DNA of 64,000 bases, taken from contig CM055113.1 of assembly GCA_029204225.1 (NCBI GenBank), positions 9,696,364 to 9,760,363 of the forward strand, in the 5' to 3' direction. A model generated the notes under the pieces. The model made no database searches and had not been told where the DNA came from. It worked only from the letters and a program-made list of their open reading frames with translations. Origin of the DNA: Diphasiastrum complanatum. Taxonomy: Eukaryota > Streptophyta > Lycopodiopsida > Lycopodiales > Lycopodiaceae. The position numbers were made by a program, and so were the translations under genes. Shown here in pieces: positions 46,845-53,900 of this stretch; the stretch's first letter is position 1; each line of letters starts with the position of its first letter.

Positions 46845-49800
46845 GAAAGAAAGAAAGAAACCTTTATTAATGTCTTTTCCATGCCAAAAGGCATATAAGA
46901 CTAGTAAATGTACATGTCAATATGTGGTAACCATAGGAGCGTATGAAACGTCTCCAAAACAGTAACAAAAGTAGCAAGTCTAGAGCTAAAGCTATAAACT
47001 GAAATAGATGTGATGCTATAAGAAACAAGTGGGAGCATGTATACTGCTAACAGTCATGAGTGAGGTATGACGCTATCATCTAGTCCTGTCCTGCTGGTGC
47101 TGATGCTATAGAAGGATGTTATACGGCCTGCGGCATGAAGGGCCACTAGTGGTCTTTGACGTCGTCTGAGAGGATGAAGAGGTCTCCTCGTGATAGGTCG
47201 AGTAGCTCGTGCTGCAACATGGGTATGTGTGAGACGCTGTCTCTGGTCTCTGTGGGCAAGTAGGTCATCATCATCATCGTCGTCACCGTCATCAAATCGT
47301 CCTCTCCTCCTGAAGAAGAAAGAAGTGATCTGAGGCTGAGAAACCTGAATCGGCTGGGCTGTTTGATACAAATCCTGTCGTAGTATAAACATCTCTCGTA
47401 TCATGAGTGCCGCGCATCGGGAATCCTCATAAGCTATGAGCGATCGTAAGGTGATTGGTGTGTCTCGGAACAAACAGTGGTATCGCCCTCGGATCTCGTA
47501 GTATACCGGGCACCTAAAGATAAAGTGCTCCTCTGACTCCACCTCCTCTAAAGAGCATAACTGGCAAATCCGCTCCTCTCTCGGGGTACCCTGGAATCTA
47601 CCAGTCTCAATAGCCAACTGATGTGATGACACGCGGAGCTGTCCCAATGTAAATCTGAGGCAATGTGATAGTCTCGAGTCCAAATAATGCGGCAAGGCCG
47701 GGAACCCTGCTATGTCAAGCTCAATAAAATGAGTCCAGTAGTAGCCGGGTTTAACCCCAAGCTGTCGCCCCCAAGTACGGTCGAGATATGCCCGATATAA
47801 GATGCGCCTGATATACTGATGAGTACCGAAGGGGAGCTCTGCGAGAACCACGATAGTCGATAACCCTGGTCATGAAGAAAGTGTGAGGAAACAAGTGTTG
47901 TCTGTGTATATTTGTGAATGTATGTGATAAGCTGGGACGCGACATATATCTGAATAGGTGGAACGACAAACTCTGCAAGAAGGATCTCATGTGGAACCAA
48001 GGGCTTCGCCCGAATCATACGAGCTAACATGGTGGTCTGCAATCGTGAAATGTTGGCCCAATGTGATGAAGGGAGGCCGGTACACCATGTCTCTGCTGCA
48101 TATAAGGCTGTGGGGGTGACAATAGTATCAAAGAGTCTACACTTACTGCGAGCATCTCGGATGAGCTTCCTGCAACAGAACCGCTCAAGCTGAACAAGAG
48201 AGGTATTCCCCTTCCCAAATCGGGTGGTGGCAGCCTGCCGCATGCTGAAGGTAGGACCAGAAAAGAGTATCCCCAAATAGGTATAAGAGGAAACTACCTC
48301 TAAGGTCTGTCCATCTAGGATGAGCTCTTGGCGCTGCATGAAGGCTCGAGAAGTGTTGAAGACCATAACCTTGGTCTTCGCAGTGTTCACCCCCAACCCC
48401 CATCTGGCACAAAATCCCTGTAAACAATCCAGCTACCTCTGCAAACCCTCTCTGGTCGGGGATACTAGTACTACATCATCCGCATAAAGGAGAATAGCAA
48501 TTAGAATTGTGCCAAGTCTACAGCCACCCCCGCCACACTGTGAGATGACTCGCTCTAACTCATCAATATACAATCCAAAGAGAACCGGTGAAAGAGAGCA
48601 CCCCTGTTTCACCCCAATGGTGCTCCAAATGTGATCAGATAGGCCACTGCTATGTCGGAAACATCCCAAGACCTTCTCATAAAGAGCCATCACTGCTAAA
48701 ACAATATCTGTGGAGAAACCAAGGTCACGAAGTCTCTGAATGAGCAGGGAGCGTGGTACAGAATCGAAGGCTTTACTGAAATCTACAAAACAGCAGTAAA
48801 CCCTCTCTTTCCTGTACTTAGCTTCCTCAATCAAGGCTCGAAGTGTAAAAATATGGTCAGTGGTGGAATAATGAGATCGAAAACCTGCCTGCCCCAATGC
48901 ATGTAATCTCCGAGCTTCCGCCTCTGAACTCACTGCAGACTGGAGTATGGTACCATAGAGCTTTGTGAGAACATGTCCGATCATGATGGTGCGGTAATTA
49001 CCTGGAATCATGGGATCACCATTTTTATGAATAGGGTCGATGATGTTGGTGCATCAGGATGAGGGGAAACCAGAGACAATGACGGAATTGAGGAGAGTGG
49101 CTAGTGTGGGAGCAAGGAGGTCGGAAGCATGGGTTAGGAGTTCAGATTCAAGGTCTTCGATATCTCTTGCTTTATGGGACTTCATTCTCTTGATGGCCGT
49201 AAGTACCATGTCAGATGTGAAGAAGGTGAACTTAGAGGGGCGTGGGGAGATAGAGATGGGTGCGTCAGTGGGTATGGTATATAGTTTGGTAGCATATTCG
49301 GTCCATATGCGAAGGTCATCCAGGAGGGGTGGTGGAGCACGAGGGATAAACTCACGCCAAAAGGCGCCTGAAGAGGAACTGAAGAGAAGATCAACAAGAC
49401 GCGTTCCTTCGGAGTCATCATAGATACCCTTTTTTCGGCGGAGTGTGTGACGGGAAGAGCGCCTGACGGAGTGGAGGAGATGAGGATCGTGAGTGCGGGC
49501 ATGGGTGACAAGCTGATGAAGAGAGCGACATTCAGCATCATACCACGGGGGGTGTGTGGGTCGTATCGATGAGGAGCAGGTGCCTATGCTTTTATGGGGT
49601 TTAGATGGAAAAGCAAGGGAAGCAGCGGTATGAAGAGAAGTGCTAAGAAAGGCAGCTTGAGTCTCAACTTTACTATCGTGAGGGAAGGAATGGAGCAAGG
49701 AGGTTAGGAACTCCTGGTAGACTGTTGTATAGAGAGAACTGAATGTATACCTGGGTGCCCGTGTAAGCAGGGGGTGTGAGGATGGCTGGGGAGGTGGGAG

Positions 49801-50893
49801 GCGGCCGATAGCAAAGGAGAGAAAGGAGTGATCAGAGAGAGTGGTGAGAGATACATGAAAATCAGAGATGTGAGGTATGGAAGATGGTGATCCCATGAGG
49901 TAATCCACAACACTATGTCCACCACTGTGAGGGTGACAAGTATAACTGCCGGATTTTGGCCAACAAGTTAGGCCATTGTAAATGGCTAACTCATGGGCCT
50001 CTCCAAACTGCAACAAATGCTCACCGTAAGGGGTAGTAGGTCCCAAGTTGTCCTCTGAAATCCTGGTAACTCCCATGTCATTGCTGTCAAGGGCATGAAC
50101 GCGGAGCTGGTCGGTGATGTCACAAAACTCTGATTGCCGTGAAGAGGTTCGGGCATTAAAATCCCCAGTGGGGAGAATATGCCCCCGCTCTGCGAATATG
50201 ACAATATCAGGCGATAAATCAAGGTAGGGTGAACCTGTGCCCTCAGCAAAGGACGAAGGCTCTGGAGGAAAATAACATGCCGCCACAAAGAGGTCCCTGT
50301 CTAAACCAATATCCTGCCCAGCAATATGAATCCATATATACCGTGCATGCTCGTCGCGTCTGATGAACTTGATGCTCGGATGAAGAGACTCTCTGTATAA
50401 ACATGCAACACCTCCGGATCCACGACCGCTAGCTGATCTAGTCTCAAGTTTGTACATGGAATCCCATCTGTATCCCGGGAAAATTAGCAAGGGGGGGTGA
50501 GGGATCAGCGAGGGGGTGAGGTGAGGGGGCAGCGAGAGGGGGGGTTGGGGTGGCAGCGAGAGGGGGTGAGGAGGGTGGATGAGTGGAGGGGTCAGCGAGG
50601 AGGATGGGTGAGGGGGTGGCATCTAGGAGATTGGGGAGGTCAGCGAGGGGGAGGGATGGAGCAGTGAGGGGGGAAGGAGAAGGAGAAGGAGCAGCAAGGG
50701 GGGAACGGGAAGGTGCAGCGAGGGGGTTAGGGGAGTGGTGAGCGAGGGAGGTGAGTGAGGAGGTGACTGGGGAGCGTGAAGATCTGCGAGCAGGGGCGCG
50801 AGGAGGAGGAGGGGCCATGGTGGAGGGCGGACCAGGGCAGGGCAAGGGCAGGTTCTAGGACAGGGCAGCCATCGCTAGAGAGGAGCAGCCATC

Positions 50894-50962
<69 letters not shown>

Positions 50963-53900
50963 CCAAGATGTTCCAAGTGAAGAATACGGCGAAAGTGCTT
51001 TTTCTACCTAATCAACTCTCAACATTGAAGATGCAAGAGGGTGATACGCTTTCAAATCACTTAATGAAGAAAGAAAGAAAGCTTTATTAATGTCTTTTCC
51101 ATGCCAAAAGGCATATAAGACTAATGAAGTACATATCAAGTATGTGGTAACCATGGGAGCGTATAAACCGTCTCCCAAACTGTAATAAAGAAAACATCTA
51201 GCACAAACTAAAATAGACGCATATGCGAGAGTATGTGTGAATAATAATCCTATGTATCCATGTCAAGATGTCAAGATTGTGTTGATGCTGTAGAAAGATG
51301 TAATGCAAGCCGCAACATGAAAAAGCGCTGGAGCCTGCTAGCGTCGTCTATGAGCATGAGCATGTGTAGTAGTACGTCTTTGTGTATGATGTCTGGTGAT
51401 CCTGGCGGTAACGTGATGATGGGAAGTCTATCATCCTCATCGTCGTCATAATCCTCATCCTCAGGCACTAAATCATGCGATCTCCGCCTACTAAAGAAGG
51501 AAGTAATCAATGGCTGTGAGGTAAAATGCTGGGATGTCCCGTATACATCTCTCTGCAATATGAACATCTCGCGTAGCATCAGAGTGACACATCGTGGGTC
51601 CTCATAGGCTATGAGAGAGCGTAGAGTGGTAAGCCTGTCTCGAAACAAGCAATGATATCGCCCTCTGATCTCATAGTATATAGGGCATCTAAAGATAAGA
51701 TGCTCCTCAGACTCCACCTCACCTAGAGAGCATAATTGGCAAATCCGCTCCTCTCTAGGAATACCATGGAACCTCCCAGTCTCAATAGCTAGCTGATGAG
51801 AAGACACCCTGAGCTGTCCCAGTGTGAATCTGAGGCAATGTGATAGTCCCGAATCCAAGTAGCGTGGCATGACCGAGGTCCCTGATGCATCAAGCTCCAA
51901 GAGATGGGTCCGGTAGAAAGCTGGCTTAACCCCTAACTGGTTATGCCAAGTCCGCTCTAGATATGCGCGATAGAGAAATCGTCTGATATACTGATGGGTG
52001 CCCTTTAGAAGTGATATCTCAGTTGAAACTATGAGTTCCAAACCAATTGTGCATTGTACACACCGAAAAGTCTTGAAGTACGGAAAAATGCTAGTCTGAA
52101 AATAGCTCTACCTATCTCAAAATCTACTAACTTGATTTGAGAAAATTCTTAACTTATGATTCAAACCTACTCTCATAGATGGAAGAATAACAAACACACA
52201 TGAACTAAAAGATCCCAACTTATCATGAGTACGCATTGAAAGAAAACAAACCCAAGAACTCAATGGCAAGCTCCTTAATAAAATTTTTTCTCTCAAACAC
52301 AACCTATTCCATCTTGCAACATATACTACCCAACAATAAGGCTCTCTCAAGTTGCAAGTAAGCTCCAATGATTACCCTCACTTTCAATTCAATTACTTCA
52401 AAACATCCTTGAACAACCAACACTTAGCAACACATTTCCAACAACAAGTTCTCACCCTCTCCAACATTCACCACACACCACAAATCGACAACAAATGATA
52501 TGTTAACTACCTCTCATCCCAAGAACCTCAATCCAAAACAACTCCATGCTTACAATGCAAGCATGTTAGTGAAGATCAAGCAACCCTCAACCAATCAATC
52601 ATGGAAATGAGTAACCCCTTCTATTCTCAAACAATTTACATCACTCAAGATTTAGCATACTACTCTCTCGAATGATAATGCTAGTATGGGAAGCAATGAG
52701 ACTACAAGACACACAAAGTGAATTTGACCTCCCACCTCCCATCTCCCACACAAAGCACTAGCATGGAGAAACAGGAACCAAAGCATACAACACCTCCATA
52801 CTAAACAACAAGATACAAGAATCCAAGAAAGACTATGGTCTCAACCCAACAACTAAACAACTACAAGACAAACCAAATCTCATAAAGCTCTCCACTCATA
52901 TGAGGCAAGACAACAAGGATCCAAAACTACTAACTCCCAAAATCATCAGCTCCTAAATGTACCAACTCCTAAAAATACTAACACTTGAAATACAAGGAGT
53001 TGGTTCCTTCTTATAGGAAAATCCAATGGATCCCCTTCACAATGCCATCTTGCCATTCTTCTTGCCCTTCAAGCCCTCTTTGCCATTTGTCCCCAACCCA
53101 TTGGATAGTACACCTAGTGGCCTCCATAAGAGAGTGGGGGCGTGGTGCAGTAAAAGCTCCCTTCCAAAACTAGCCAAGATGCCATTTTTGTCAAAGGCTA
53201 GGGAGGCCATTAAAGTTTCCCCTTTTGTACACCCTAGAAGCCCAAAATGTCAATGGCTAGTGGGTGTACCTCCCAATTTTTTAGCCTTCAAGGTGTTTTG
53301 GCATTTATTATTCAAATTTTGGGTGAGGCCCTTTCTCAACCCCTATTTTTAGTAGGCGACCTTCATTTTCCTTTAGGGTAGCTTTGTTTTGGCTTTTCTG
53401 CGATTTTTCAAGGGCCGTGCGCCTATTGCTCATTTTTTTGGGTTTTTGGTCTGTTGGGTAGCCACTTGGCCCGCGTAGTTCGTTAATTGCCCGTAAATTG
53501 CCCAAACTTTGCCGTTAGGGATTCTGTGATTCCTTGACACTGAATCCATATTTCCCGGTCCCATTTTTACTCAAAATTTTCTTTCTCGGTTTTTTCTTCT
53601 ATGGTTGTCTTTTTCGGCATTCATGACTAAGGCTCTCACGACAAAACGGTTTCCCTAAAAAATACACTGAGTGATCATATATTAGTGAAAAATGGACTCA
53701 GTACATGGTGAGATTTTAGCAAGGTCATACCGGCTATTTTTTTACAATTGGCCATTTTTTGGAGAAGCCGTAAAATATTTACCGGCCATTTCTAAGGCCT
53801 CAAAGTTTGCTCTAGCCTCATTTAGGGCGGCCTGGGACCCAGTTCTAGGTGGACTGGCACTTTTGGCTCGGTCTTACGAAACTTGACCATACAAATTATT

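Larger units (their letters stand above)
46861..50896 (-). mobile_element. LINE copy B: near-complete ORF2, ORF1 mostly deleted
   Basis: Minus-strand copy flanked by (CT)n at both ends (50897-50958 and 46813-46860). After a short leader and a Pro/Ser-rich ORF1 N-terminal stub, the sequence jumps into the endonuclease at 'FPGYRWDS' (50475). It then runs through RT to the C-terminal zinc knuckle and the tail hairpin (46881-46894). From 50622 to about 47860 a single frame is open except for two stops (49054 and 48433), followed by one frameshift. This is the youngest-looking copy. Confidence 0.9.

Noticed and set aside
53026-53352. 108-codon plus-strand frame in intron 3
   Set aside because: Pro/Phe/Ser-rich without motif, overlaps another frame of similar length, and lies in an intron with no splice support.
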